From PGYR01 sp041675005 (GTDB lineage Bacteria; Bacteroidota; Ignavibacteria; Kapaibacteriales; UBA2268): a stretch of DNA of 64,000 nt. Made by a program: the position numbers and the translations under genes. The notes under the pieces are model-generated. The model did not search any database, was not told the DNA's origin, and saw only the letters and a program-made list of their open reading frames with translations. This document shows, piece by piece, positions 1 through 8,152 of the stretch (position 1 is the first letter of the stretch; each line of letters begins with the position of its first letter). The DNA is taken from positions 496,001 through 560,000 of the forward strand of contig JBAYUQ010000001.1 of the NCBI GenBank assembly GCA_041675005.1. Reading direction: 5' to 3'.

Positions 1-3000
1 ATGGTAGAGGAACAAGAAGTTATGTTATTCCTGAAAAGTTTATTCCAAATCGTAAATGGGATAAGAAGACATATTCTTTTGGTAATCCTGAAGTTGGTCC
101 TGACAATTCTGTATCACAAACCCTTCAACTTGTAATAGGAACCGTTGATTTTGAATTAGATAATTTAGAAATGATACCTGACAATCAAGGATTTAAAATT
201 AAAAGTGTTAAAAATAGTGCTGGTATAGTTGTTAATAATAATTCAACTATTTCTGAAGGTGATACATTATTTATAGAAGTTGAGTTTGAGCAATTTGGAT
301 CAAAAATTCTTAGAACTGCTACTCTTGCTGCAAATGGTACTCCGTGTCTTACTGCTTCTCAATTGGTTGGTGGAACTACAGATATTATCTTAGAATCACC
401 TAAAGGTGGTAATGTATTCACTGTTTGTGATAATATAAACATAAACTGGAATGGAGTCGAATTAGGTACTGATGTACATATATCATATTCAACAGATAGC
501 TTTGCTAAAGATTCAAACTTCATTGTAACATCTACTAACTCTTCTTACAACTGGACAAATACTCCTGGTCCAGGTAATTATAAAGTAAAATTAAGAGTTG
601 ACCCTGAAGCAAGATATATCTTTGCGCTGAATGAACAAAGCGCTGGAAAATCACATGGTAGTTCAATTGCTTTGTCTAGAGATGAGCTTTTTGTTTATAG
701 TACGGGGCATTATAATGATATTATTAAGTTCGATAATACAGAAAAAACAAATCTAGGTAATACCGATATTTTCTTAGCAAAACATAATTCAGCGGGTAAG
801 TTAATCTGGCTAAACTCCTTAGGTGGAGATGGTTTAGATTCTGCATCAGGTGTTTGTGTTGATGATCAAGAGCAAGTTTATATTACAGGTGCAACTTCCG
901 ATAAAGCCAAATTTGGGGCATCAAGTGTTTCAGCTCCTGTAGGTGGTAGTGTTTTCTTTGTTGCAAAAACAACGCCTAATGGAGGAACTTATACTGTTAG
1001 AACAATTGCTGCTAGAAGCCCATATACTACATTTGAAGCATGGGGAACAAAAATACAATATGACCCAGTAAGTGATAGGATTATAGCTCAATTCGGTACT
1101 AAGAATGATATGGAAAATCTGAATCCAGCTTTTTCTTTTAAAGCAAATAGAAATAGATTTACGGCAGTCTTTGATAAGAGTTTAAATCCGATTAGTATTT
1201 CGGATGGATGGGCGGCCGGTGATTTTTCTTCTAATACTGATGTTACAGAAGACCTTAAATCAACCTATAAAATTGGAACTATGAGTTCAGATAAATCTTT
1301 TGGCCCTTTTAATTTGAAGCATAGTGGAAATAGTGATGTATATATTACTAGGTTCGGAGAAAATGAACCAAGTGAAGATATAAGTGAAACTTCGTTTACT
1401 ATCGAAAAGCCTATCCTTTCTTATTCTGAAACTGGACCGATAGAATTTAATGATACACCTATAAACGATGTAGATGCAAATAATCTTACTCAATTTGTGA
1501 TTAATCAGAGTATTCTTCCTATTGAAATTGACACTGTATATATAAGTGGTACTAATGAAACTGAGTTTTATTTAGATAAAACTTTTGATGGTTTGGTTCA
1601 ATCAGGAGCTGCAAATGCCAGAGATATGTTTATAAACTTTAATCCACAAACTCCAGGAGCTAAAACAGCAACATTAAACGTAAAAGGAAATTGTGCAGAT
1701 GTTATAAGTATAGAACTTCGTGGAAATGGGATTTGTGATTTAATAACAACAAGTGAGATTGATTTTGGTGCTACTAACTTAAGTATAACTACAAATAGAA
1801 TAGACACCAAAGTATTCTACAACAATAATAATGTTCCCGTTAGAATTACACCTCAAATAACAAATGATATTGACAATGAATTTAAAATAATATCGATTAA
1901 TGATGATACAGGTTTAGTTGGCACTTCTATTAATGTAAATGCAAAAGATTCAGTTAAAGTTGAACTTAGTTTTACTCCTGTAATAGAAGGTAATAAGACA
2001 GCTACATTATCTTTCAATTCAGAAACTGATGGTTGTTCAGACGTAGCAACTAAATTATTTGGTACAGGTGCAAATACTGACTTATCTTATGCAATAGTTG
2101 ATTTCGGAAGAAAGAGAATTAGAACTGTTTCTAAATTGGATTTAGTGATTGTTAATAGTGGAGAACTAGATGTTACGTTAGCGAGTCTAAGTATTCAAAA
2201 TTCAGGTGCATTTACTATCGAAATATCAGATGGTCTAATGATACCTAGTAAAGGATCTAAAACTTTCCCTGTAACCTTCAATCCTCAAACAGATGGTAAT
2301 TACTCTGAACCTATTAATATTGTAATTAACCCAGGTGATAGTCCTATTTCATTAAATAAAGTCATAGGTATAGGTGAGAATCCAACTGCGATTGGTTCTA
2401 TAGACTGTGGAAATAACAACATTCAAAATATCACTACTCCTGTTGATTTGATCCTAACAAACATTTCAACTGTAGCAACAACAAAAGTAGTAAGTTTGAC
2501 TATCTCCCCTACATCTAATTATACATTTGTTGGTGGTGTTAAAACATTATCTACAATTCCTGATATAGCTATTAATAGTAATATACCTATACCTCTAGAG
2601 TTTACACCTCTAACTGCAGGAGTTAATAAATTAGTTTATACTATTGTTTCAAATACTGCGATAGGAAATAATGTAGATGATAATGTAAATGATCCATTAA
2701 CTAGACTAGATACTTTAGAATGTAACGCAATTCAAAGTAGTGTTGCAACACCAGTAGATTTTGTTGGAGTTCTAGTTTGTGATGAACATAGAATAGATTT
2801 AACAATTCCGAATAATGACCCGAATAGTCCTGTCACTATAGATAAGGTAGAACTAACACCAAATGGTACTGATTTCTTCTTAAGAGATTTACCTACTGGA
2901 AGTTTCCCTATAAATGCGGGTGTTAGTTATCCTTTCAAAGTTGCATTCCAACCTGATACAGAAGGATTACAAACGGCTAAGATAATTGTTTATTATGCAA

Positions 3001-3773
3001 CAGGAACTACAAAAGAATTCACTTTAAGTGGCACAGGAAAGAGAATCAGATATTTCACAAATTCAAGTGATATAGATGTGCTTCCTGGTAGTGAAGTTAA
3101 GCTGACTGTGATGGCAGATATTCCTACATTGAGTTATGATATATCTGGACTTGATGTTATACTAAAACACAATCCTGATATTACGGCATTCAATTCAGAT
3201 AATGGGGGTTTTATTTTAACTCCTGTTAGTAATAATATAAATTGGACATGGTCTAATAATTCTAATACAAATGCTCAGCAGCTTATTAATTTTGATGGGT
3301 TACCCAATACTCCTACGGATATATTAAGCAATGGTAAAACACACGAACTGTTTGACATTGAATATAAAATGTATTTAGGGTCAGAAGAAAGTGATAATAT
3401 CGGAGTAGCCGATTTCCCTAAATGTCTGAATCAATCATTTAGCCAAGTTCAAAAAGTAAACTTGAGTGGTGTTTGTGTTTTGGATAAGAGATTAATTGTT
3501 ATTGGAATAGTTCCTGAGGGAAGTGTCTCGCAATTTGACGCAAGTTTAAATATCATTAAAACTAACTTTACTGTTATGTATGATGATTTGGATGTTAATA
3601 TTCAAGTTATAGATATGAATGGTAATATGATAACAAATCAATTAACACGCAGTTTGAAACAAGGTCAATACGAAAGTGCTATAAATGCTAATTCTATTTC
3701 TTCTGGTTTATATTTTGTAAGAATAAACTCAGGTGCTTATAGTACTGTAAATAAATTGATGATTATTAAATAG
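1..3773 (+). CDS. Giant T9SS-sorted secreted protein, 5' partial
   Basis: The reading frame is open from the left edge (first full codon at position 3) through the first in-frame ATG at 171, so the true start lies outside the window. At least 1256 residues are present. From residue 1 at the ATG of 171: an Ig-like region around 90-145, an SBBP/beta-propeller-like region around 160-380 (TGHYND, NSLGGDGLDSA, VYITGATSD), then repeated choice-of-anchor-D/ASH-like domains around 440-1000 (recurring FNPQT, FTPL and GTG patterns), a cohesin-like stretch around 1015-1110, and a C-terminal T9SS type A sorting domain (SGLYFVRINSG, ending KLMIIK). The protein is probably exported and anchored or released at the cell surface by the T9SS. 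Its ligand or job is unknown. An intrinsic terminator follows at once. Confidence 0.85.
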   Translation, partial: GRGTRSYVIPEKFIPNRKWDKKTYSFGNPEVGPDNSVSQTLQLVIGTVDFELDNLEMIPDNQGFKIKSVKNSAGIVVNNNSTISEGDTLFIEVEFEQFGSKILRTATLAANGTPCLTASQLVGGTTDIILESPKGGNVFTVCDNININWNGVELGTDVHISYSTDSFAKDSNFIVTSTNSSYNWTNTPGPGNYKVKLRVDPEARYIFALNEQSAGKSHGSSIALSRDELFVYSTGHYNDIIKFDNTEKTNLGNTDIFLAKHNSAGKLIWLNSLGGDGLDSASGVCVDDQEQVYITGATSDKAKFGASSVSAPVGGSVFFVAKTTPNGGTYTVRTIAARSPYTTFEAWGTKIQYDPVSDRIIAQFGTKNDMENLNPAFSFKANRNRFTAVFDKSLNPISISDGWAAGDFSSNTDVTEDLKSTYKIGTMSSDKSFGPFNLKHSGNSDVYITRFGENEPSEDISETSFTIEKPILSYSETGPIEFNDTPINDVDANNLTQFVINQSILPIEIDTVYISGTNETEFYLDKTFDGLVQSGAANARDMFINFNPQTPGAKTATLNVKGNCADVISIELRGNGICDLITTSEIDFGATNLSITTNRIDTKVFYNNNNVPVRITPQITNDIDNEFKIISINDDTGLVGTSINVNAKDSVKVELSFTPVIEGNKTATLSFNSETDGCSDVATKLFGTGANTDLSYAIVDFGRKRIRTVSKLDLVIVNSGELDVTLASLSIQNSGAFTIEISDGLMIPSKGSKTFPVTFNPQTDGNYSEPINIVINPGDSPISLNKVIGIGENPTAIGSIDCGNNNIQNITTPVDLILTNISTVATTKVVSLTISPTSNYTFVGGVKTLSTIPDIAINSNIPIPLEFTPLTAGVNKLVYTIVSNTAIGNNVDDNVNDPLTRLDTLECNAIQSSVATPVDFVGVLVCDEHRIDLTIPNNDPNSPVTIDKVELTPNGTDFFLRDLPTGSFPINAGVSYPFKVAFQPDTEGLQTAKIIVYYATGTTKEFTLSGTGKRIRYFTNSSDIDVLPGSEVKLTVMADIPTLSYDISGLDVILKHNPDITAFNSDNGGFILTPVSNNINWTWSNNSNTNAQQLINFDGLPNTPTDILSNGKTHELFDIEYKMYLGSEESDNIGVADFPKCLNQSFSQVQKVNLSGVCVLDKRLIVIGIVPEGSVSQFDASLNIIKTNFTVMYDDLDVNIQVIDMNGNMITNQLTRSLKQGQYESAINANSISSGLYFVRINSGAYSTVNKLMIIK

Positions 3774-3796
3774 TCTGATTAGAATAATATTAATTC

Positions 3797-3834
3797 AAGT
3801 CCCAACTAGTGAAAACTTTTTGGGACTTTTTTTA
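3797..3834 (+). terminator. Intrinsic terminator after the giant secreted protein gene
   Basis: A perfect 9-bp stem (AAGTCCCAA at 3797-3805, TTGGGACTT at 3820-3828) is followed directly by a T run. It lies 23 bases after the stop codon. Confidence 0.85.
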
Positions 3835-3853
3835 TTAATGTATGCACTCTGCT

Positions 3854-3884
3854 TTTGCTATCCCAATGGAATTTGGTAAATTTG
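3854..3884 (+). promoter_or_regulatory. Bacteroidota-type promoter of sucC
   Basis: TTTG at 3854-3857 and TAAATTTG at 3877-3884 are separated by 19 bases. This matches the TTTG-N17-23-TAnnTTTG consensus known for the primary sigma factor of Bacteroidota. The -7 element ends 52 bases before the sucC ATG, which leaves a 5' leader of roughly 45 bases. Confidence 0.6.
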
Positions 3885-3936
3885 GAGATATCAAAATTGA
3901 AAATAAATATAATAACTAATATTCAGAGTAAATTGT

Positions 3937-5181
3937 ATGAATGTACATGAGTATCAGGCAAAAGAGCTTCTAAAACAATACGGTGTACCTGTATTGGAAA
4001 ATAGAGTTATCTTCAAGCCAGAAGACGCTGAACAAGCAGCAAAGGAATTTGTTGAAAAGGGAAGCAAAGTAGTAGTATTAAAATCGCAAGTGCATGCAGG
4101 CGGAAGAGGAAAAGGAAAAGTACGTAACATAAATACTGATGAAATCATCCAAATTGATGGTAAAGATGTTCACGGTGTAAATGTTCTATTTGGTGATAAT
4201 TTGCCAGCTAAAGCAAAAGCATTTGCTGAAGCTACTCTAGGAAACAAACTAGTAACTATTCAAACTGGTGAAGCTGGTTCTATCGTAAATAGAATGATGC
4301 TAGAAGATGGCGCTTCTATCGACAAGGAATTCTACATTAGTATTCTTTTAGATAGAGCTACTAGCAAGAACATCATAATGGCATCCACTGAAGGTGGCGT
4401 TGAGATTGAAGAAGTTGCTGAGCACACTCCTGAAAAAATATTAAAAGAAATAATTGATCCTACTATCGGATTCCAAGGTTACCAAGCTCGTAGATTAGCT
4501 TTTGGTCTAGGACTAAGTGGTACGGCATTCAAAAACTTCGTGAAGTTCATATCTAATCTAATCAAAGCTTATGATGCTTTAGATTGCTCTATGTTAGAGA
4601 TTAACCCATTAGTGGTTACTACTGACGAGCTAATCATAGCATTGGACGCGAAGGTAGATTTCGATGACAACGCTCTTTACAGACACCCTAGCATCGCTGC
4701 ATTGCGTGATGAGTCTGAAGAAGCTCCGTTAGAAGTTGAAGCATCTAAATATGACCTTAATTACATCAAATTAGACGGTAACGTAGGCTGTATGGTTAAC
4801 GGTGCAGGTCTTGCGATGGCAACTATGGACATGATTAAGCTATCTGGTGGCGAGCCTGCCAACTTCCTTGATGTGGGTGGTGGAGCAAACGTTGAAAGAA
4901 TCGCTAACGCATTCCGTATCATGATGAGTGATGAGAATGTTGAAGCTGTTCTTATCAATATCTTCGGTGGTATTGTTCGTTGCGATAGAGTAGCGAATGG
5001 TATTATCCAAGCTTTGGAGACTGTTGAGGTTAATTTGCCGCTTATCGTGAGACTAGATGGTACTAATGCCGAGCTAGCTGCTGATATTCTTGACAAATCT
5101 GACCTAAAATTCATCGTAGCTAAGACTTTCAATGATGCTGCGGAGAAGGTTGCTGCTGTAGTTCAGACTTTAAAAGTATAA
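3937..5181 (+). CDS. sucC: Succinate-CoA ligase beta subunit
   Basis: This is the ATP-grasp beta subunit of succinyl-CoA synthetase, which makes succinate and ATP (or GTP) from succinyl-CoA in the TCA cycle. The 414 residues are close to the usual 385-400. The N-terminus MNVHEYQAKELLKQYGVPV, the VHAGGRGKGKV nucleotide-binding segment, and the C-terminal GGGANVERI and IFGGIVRCDRVANGI segments are all typical of the family. The phosphohistidine-bearing alpha subunit gene (sucD) is not next to it, so the two subunits are encoded apart. The gene stands alone between its own promoter and terminator. It is visibly richer in G and C than most neighbours, which fits a highly expressed gene. Confidence 0.96.
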   Translation: MNVHEYQAKELLKQYGVPVLENRVIFKPEDAEQAAKEFVEKGSKVVVLKSQVHAGGRGKGKVRNINTDEIIQIDGKDVHGVNVLFGDNLPAKAKAFAEATLGNKLVTIQTGEAGSIVNRMMLEDGASIDKEFYISILLDRATSKNIIMASTEGGVEIEEVAEHTPEKILKEIIDPTIGFQGYQARRLAFGLGLSGTAFKNFVKFISNLIKAYDALDCSMLEINPLVVTTDELIIALDAKVDFDDNALYRHPSIAALRDESEEAPLEVEASKYDLNYIKLDGNVGCMVNGAGLAMATMDMIKLSGGEPANFLDVGGGANVERIANAFRIMMSDENVEAVLINIFGGIVRCDRVANGIIQALETVEVNLPLIVRLDGTNAELAADILDKSDLKFIVAKTFNDAAEKVAAVVQTLKV

Positions 5182-5211
5182 AATTACAAATACAACAAGT
5201 ATTTTACGAAG

Positions 5212-5236
5212 CCACTCCCACAAGGAGTGGTTTTTT
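5212..5236 (+). terminator. Intrinsic terminator of sucC
   Basis: CCACTCC (5212-5218) and GGAGTGG (5224-5230) form a 7-bp stem with a 5-base loop followed by TTTTTT. It begins 31 bases after the sucC stop. Confidence 0.85.
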
Positions 5237-5323
5237 GTTTTCTGGTCTTCCCTATTCGCTCCATCGCCGATCATTTCCGCCAACTAGAACGGAGTGCTCG
5301 CCCCCTCGCCGAACATTTTCGCT

Positions 5324-5369
5324 GTCATTGCGAGAAATATCAGCTTGCTGATATTGCGTGGCAATCTCT
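5324..5369 (+). repeat. Palindromic intergenic repeat, copy 1
   Basis: The outer arms GTCATTGCGAG and CGTGGCAATCTC enclose a perfect inner palindrome (AATATCAGC 5336-5344, GCTGATATT 5347-5355). The right edge overlaps the stop codon of the GIY-YIG gene on the minus strand (5368-5370). The outer sequence belongs to the widespread GTCATTGCGAG...GCAATCTC family of bacterial intergenic repeats. Confidence 0.75.
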
Positions 5370-5667
5370 AAAAATCAATTTCATACTTTGTTCCTAAATC
5401 TTCCCATTTAGGATTATCCTTTTCAACTAATTCAATTTTCTTTTTCCTAGACCAAGATTTTATTTTCTTTTCATAATTAAGAGCTGCTTCTATAGAGTCA
5501 GTACTTTCTACATACACTAACTTACAAATATTATACTTTCTAGTAAATGCAGTTGTATTTTTTCCTTCTTTGTGGTCTCTCAATCTTTGTACTATATTCC
5601 CTGTTACCCCTGTGTATAACACGGTATTAATTTTGTTTGTCATTATATAAACATAGTATGTCTTCAT
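5368..5667 (-). CDS. GIY-YIG domain endonuclease-like protein (UvrC-N superfamily)
   Basis: The 99-residue protein starts MKTYYVYIMTN and continues with LYTGVTG, the paired YVYI and YTG segments of the GIY-YIG nuclease fold. Later come R (QRLRDH), the KLVYVE segment and the ALNYEKKIKSWSRKKK segment typical of the small stand-alone YhbQ-like group. I chose the ATG at 5667. A TTG 18 bases further upstream would add six residues without family support. The stop codon lies inside a palindromic repeat, and more repeats lie just upstream, so the gene is embedded in the repeat island. The family is predicted to cut DNA. Its real role here is unknown; a link to repeat movement or maintenance is speculation from position. 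Confidence 0.88.
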   Translation of the reverse strand: MKTYYVYIMTNKINTVLYTGVTGNIVQRLRDHKEGKNTTAFTRKYNICKLVYVESTDSIEAALNYEKKIKSWSRKKKIELVEKDNPKWEDLGTKYEIDF

Positions 5668-5693
5668 ATTAATTTTCTTTCTCAAATATTATT

Positions 5694-5726
5694 GTCATAA
5701 CGAGAGTAGTGTTTAAGTCTCTCTAA
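5694..5726 (+). repeat. Degenerate palindromic repeat, copy 2
   Basis: The segment begins GTCATAACGAG and ends AGTCTCTCTAA, matching the edges of the GTCATTGCGAG...GCAATCTC family with several substitutions. It lies just upstream of the GIY-YIG start codon, opposite copy 1. Confidence 0.45.
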
Positions 5727-5742
5727 TAGTGCTTCATTCAGT

Positions 5743-5777
5743 GAGATTGCCGCGTCACTTCGTTCCTCGCAATGACA
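5743..5777 (-). repeat. Palindromic intergenic repeat, copy 3
   Basis: The segment begins GAGATTGCCGCGTCACTT and ends CCTCGCAATGACA. It is the reverse orientation of copy 1 and differs from the copy at 5871-5905 at a single base (G versus A at the tenth position). Confidence 0.8.
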
Positions 5778-5820
5778 ATTAGGCTTACTCGCCGACTATT
5801 TCCGCTTCCTTAAATGCCTG

Positions 5821-5854
5821 TCATTCCGAGCGTAGCGTGGGAATCTCTTTAATT
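5821..5854 (+). repeat. Palindromic repeat, variant copy 4
   Basis: TGTCATTCCGAGCGTAGCG followed by TGGGAATCTCT is the ATTCC/GGAAT variant of the same repeat family. It forms an inverted pair with copy 5, 16 bases downstream. Confidence 0.7.
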
Positions 5855-5870
5855 CTGTTTCGTTTCGTGA

Positions 5871-5905
5871 GATTGCCACGTCACTTCGTTCCTCGCAATG
5901 ACATG
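5871..5905 (-). repeat. Palindromic intergenic repeat, copy 5
   Basis: The segment begins GAGATTGCCACGTCACTT and ends CCTCGCAATGACA, and is nearly identical to the copy at 5743-5777. The stretch 5686-6398 has no convincing gene and is occupied by these copies, the 19-bp motif, the 21-bp array and a hairpin. Confidence 0.8.
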
Positions 5906-5953
5906 AAAATTCCCTCGAAGACTATTTCTGCTAACAAGAATACTTATATCGGT

Positions 5954-6121
5954 GGCGAGGAGGACTGGGAAAGTGGCGAGGAGGGGTAAGAAGATGGCGT
6001 AGAGGGCTGGGAAGATGGCGTAGAACCCATTCGAAAGGGCGTAAAGACCATTCGAAAGGGCGAGGAGTCCTCACTAGACGGCGAGGAGACCATTAAGAAT
6101 GGCGAGCTGCCCTGTGAGAAT
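5954..6121. repeat. Tandem array of eight 21-bp units
   Basis: Eight consecutive units of exactly 21 bases start at 5954, 5975, 5996, 6017, 6038, 6059, 6080 and 6101. Each begins GGCG, mostly GGCGAGGAG or GGCGTAGA. The first half of each unit is conserved and the second half varies, with CCATTCGAAAG shared by units 4 and 5 except at one base. Two frames of the plus strand have early stops and the third stops in unit 7, so this is not a coding repeat on this strand. No spacer-like unique sequence separates the units. Confidence 0.85.
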
Positions 6122-6185
6122 AGATTTAATCGGTGTTTTGGGATTTGGGGTTATTTTCTAGTTTATGGAAATGTTGTTCGTGAAT

Positions 6186-6215
6186 GCGGGCATTTCGACT
6201 CCGCTCAATGTCCGC
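6186..6215. repeat. Hairpin-forming palindrome upstream of the lipid synthase
   Basis: GCGGGCATT (6186-6194) and AATGTCCGC (6207-6215) pair over nine positions with one G-T wobble around a 12-base loop TCGACTCCGCTC. No T run follows, so it does not look like a terminator. The remainder of 6122-6398 shows nothing I can name apart from the presumed leader of the next gene. Confidence 0.5.
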
Positions 6216-6398
6216 GATTACGTGGTGGCGGTTTGGCTTATCTATATGGCATTATTGGGTTTCTAGTTGCCGATAATGGTATTCTAGGGACTTTAGTAGG
6301 ATTTATTTATGAACTTCACACTATATTAACCGACAACTTATAATAAGCTAACATCGAAAGTGAAATTTTGTATATATGAAAATATCAAAAAGTGTAAA

Positions 6399-8150
6399 AT
6401 GAAGGATGTTACGATAAAGAGTTTGGTTGATAGTGTTTCGATTGATAACAAATTGACTCGATTTGTGCTTAGATATAGGTTGTTAGAGCGTATTGTTGAT
6501 AACTTTCTTAGTTTCAAGGATGTGAATAAGTTCTTGCGAAGGACGGAGAATTGGTCTGGGATTGAGTTTATCGAGGAATTGTTCGATTATATCGATTTTT
6601 CGTTTACGACTACTCATAAAGATAAGCAGAAAATTCCTTCCGAGGGTCGGTTAATTGTTGTGGCGAATCATCCTTTGGGTGGCTTGGATGCGTTGTCACT
6701 TATTTGCGGTATCTATGAGGTTCGTCAGGACATAAAGATACTTGCGAATGAGATGTTGACTAATATTGAGCAGCTGAATGAGTTTATAATTCCTGTGGAT
6801 GTTTTCTCCAAGAGCCAGAAAAAGAGTACGATGGTTGCGATACATAAGGCGATGATTGAGGAAAAGGTTCTGATTATCTTCCCTGCGGGTGAAGTGTCGA
6901 GATTAAGGTCTGGGAAGGTGATGGATGGGGATTGGTCGAAGAGTACGATAAGTATCGCGAAGAAGTATGGGGCTCCTATACTTCCGGTTTTCATCAAAGC
7001 GCAGAACTCGGTCTTCTTTTATATGGTTTCAAAGCTAAATAAGAGGCTTTCAACGGCTTTGTTGCCGAGGGAAATCTTCAAAAAGGCGGGCGAAAGGATT
7101 AGTATCAAGATTGGAGACATTATCCCGAGTGTTGCAATCAGTAACTATATGAAGGATAAGTTGCTTATAAAGCTGCTGAAAAAGCACGTGTATAGGATAG
7201 CTAAGGATAAGAAGGAGATATTCATGACCGAGAAGAACGTGATTCATCCGCAGTCACAGAAAACGATTAAGGTAGAGCTGAATATGTCTCGCTTGTTAGT
7301 GAATATTGATGAGAAGACGAAGCTATACACTACTAAGTATCAGATAAGTAAAAACGTTATAAACGAAATCTCTAGATTGAGGGAGCTAACTTATAGGAAA
7401 GTGGGCGAAGGAACTGGGAATAAGTCGGATAAGGATAACTATGATAAGATATGCGATCACTTGATACTTTGGAACAATGATAATATAGAGATAATCGGAT
7501 CTTATAGGTTGGGAGACCTCTCCGAGATAATAGCAAATCATGGCTATGAGAGCATTTATAATCATCAGCTATACGAATTCAGCCTCGAGTTTGAGAAAGT
7601 CTTAGAAAATACATTGGAATTGGGCAGAAGTTTTATACAACAGAAGTACTGGCGAACGAATGCCTTGGATTATCTATGGCAAGGAATAGGCGCTTATGTG
7701 ATAGAGAGACCCCATATAAAGTATATGTTCGGCGCGGTAAGTCTGAGCGATTCCTACTCGGAGCTAGCGAAGAACTTGATAGTATTTTACTATCAAAAGT
7801 GGTATTCAGAGGGTGTCAATAGCTACTTGAAAGCTAAATACCCGTACGAAATACCAAAGTTATCATATAGAACCGTATTATCAACATTGAATGGAGCCGA
7901 CTACAAAGAGGATTTCATCAATCTGAAAAAGTCATTGAGTGAATTGGGTTACTCAGTTCCAGTATTACTACGAAAATACACAGATTTATGTGAGTACGGC
8001 GGAGTCAAGTTCCTGGGCTTTGGTATAGATGAATCATTTAACAATTCAATAGACTGTGTAGTACTATTAGATTTGGATAAAATCAAACCTGAGTTTAAGG
8101 AGAGGTACTTCAATAATAAGAAACTGAATAAAATAATTGAACTTGTATAG
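6399..8150 (+). CDS. olsF: Bifunctional OlsF-type aminolipid synthase (PlsC-like plus GNAT-like acyltransferase)
   Basis: The 583 residues join two acyltransferase domains. The N-terminal half (about 1-255) is PlsC/OlsA-like, with NHPLGGLD (His91 and Asp97, an H-x5-D spacing) and the FPAGEVSR block. The C-terminal half (about 270-583) resembles the OlsB N-acyltransferase domain (TYRKVGEGTG, GSYRLGD, ELGRSFIQQKYW, LWQGIGAYV, LFGAVSLS-like segment). OlsF enzymes acylate the amino group of an amino acid, usually ornithine, with a 3-hydroxy acyl chain and then O-acylate it to form a membrane aminolipid. Glycine or another amino acid is possible in this phylum. I chose the ATG at 6399; a GTG at 6360 would add 13 residues without family support. 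The histidine kinase starts two bases after the stop. Confidence 0.8.
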   Translation: MKDVTIKSLVDSVSIDNKLTRFVLRYRLLERIVDNFLSFKDVNKFLRRTENWSGIEFIEELFDYIDFSFTTTHKDKQKIPSEGRLIVVANHPLGGLDALSLICGIYEVRQDIKILANEMLTNIEQLNEFIIPVDVFSKSQKKSTMVAIHKAMIEEKVLIIFPAGEVSRLRSGKVMDGDWSKSTISIAKKYGAPILPVFIKAQNSVFFYMVSKLNKRLSTALLPREIFKKAGERISIKIGDIIPSVAISNYMKDKLLIKLLKKHVYRIAKDKKEIFMTEKNVIHPQSQKTIKVELNMSRLLVNIDEKTKLYTTKYQISKNVINEISRLRELTYRKVGEGTGNKSDKDNYDKICDHLILWNNDNIEIIGSYRLGDLSEIIANHGYESIYNHQLYEFSLEFEKVLENTLELGRSFIQQKYWRTNALDYLWQGIGAYVIERPHIKYMFGAVSLSDSYSELAKNLIVFYYQKWYSEGVNSYLKAKYPYEIPKLSYRTVLSTLNGADYKEDFINLKKSLSELGYSVPVLLRKYTDLCEYGGVKFLGFGIDESFNNSIDCVVLLDLDKIKPEFKERYFNNKKLNKIIELV

Positions 8151-8152
8151 AA

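Larger units (their letters stand above)
5261..5933. repeat. Dispersed 19-bp motif, four copies
   Basis: Four copies of a motif close to CTCGCCGAnyATTTCCGC lie at 5262-5280, 5304-5322, 5787-5805 and 5915-5933. All are in the same orientation, each lies within about 65 bases of a palindromic repeat copy, and they flank the GIY-YIG gene. The 5304 copy directly abuts the palindrome at 5324. The CTCGCC core is also the complement of the core of the 21-bp tandem array downstream. Function is unknown. Confidence 0.6.

Noticed and set aside
4761..5132. A 123-codon open frame antisense to sucC
   Set aside because: sucC is unmistakable over this whole span, and the antisense product shows no family features.
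5368..5667. Homing endonuclease or intron-encoded GIY-YIG enzyme
   Set aside because: The 99-residue protein is only the nuclease domain of the YhbQ-like group, with no DNA-recognition domain and no host gene interrupted.
5954..6121. CRISPR array
   Set aside because: The 21-bp units are directly adjacent with no unique spacers, the units vary among themselves, and no cas genes are present.
6165..6266. A 33-codon open frame in the repeat island
   Set aside because: It spans a hairpin repeat, has no ribosome binding site or recognisable homology, and is within chance length.
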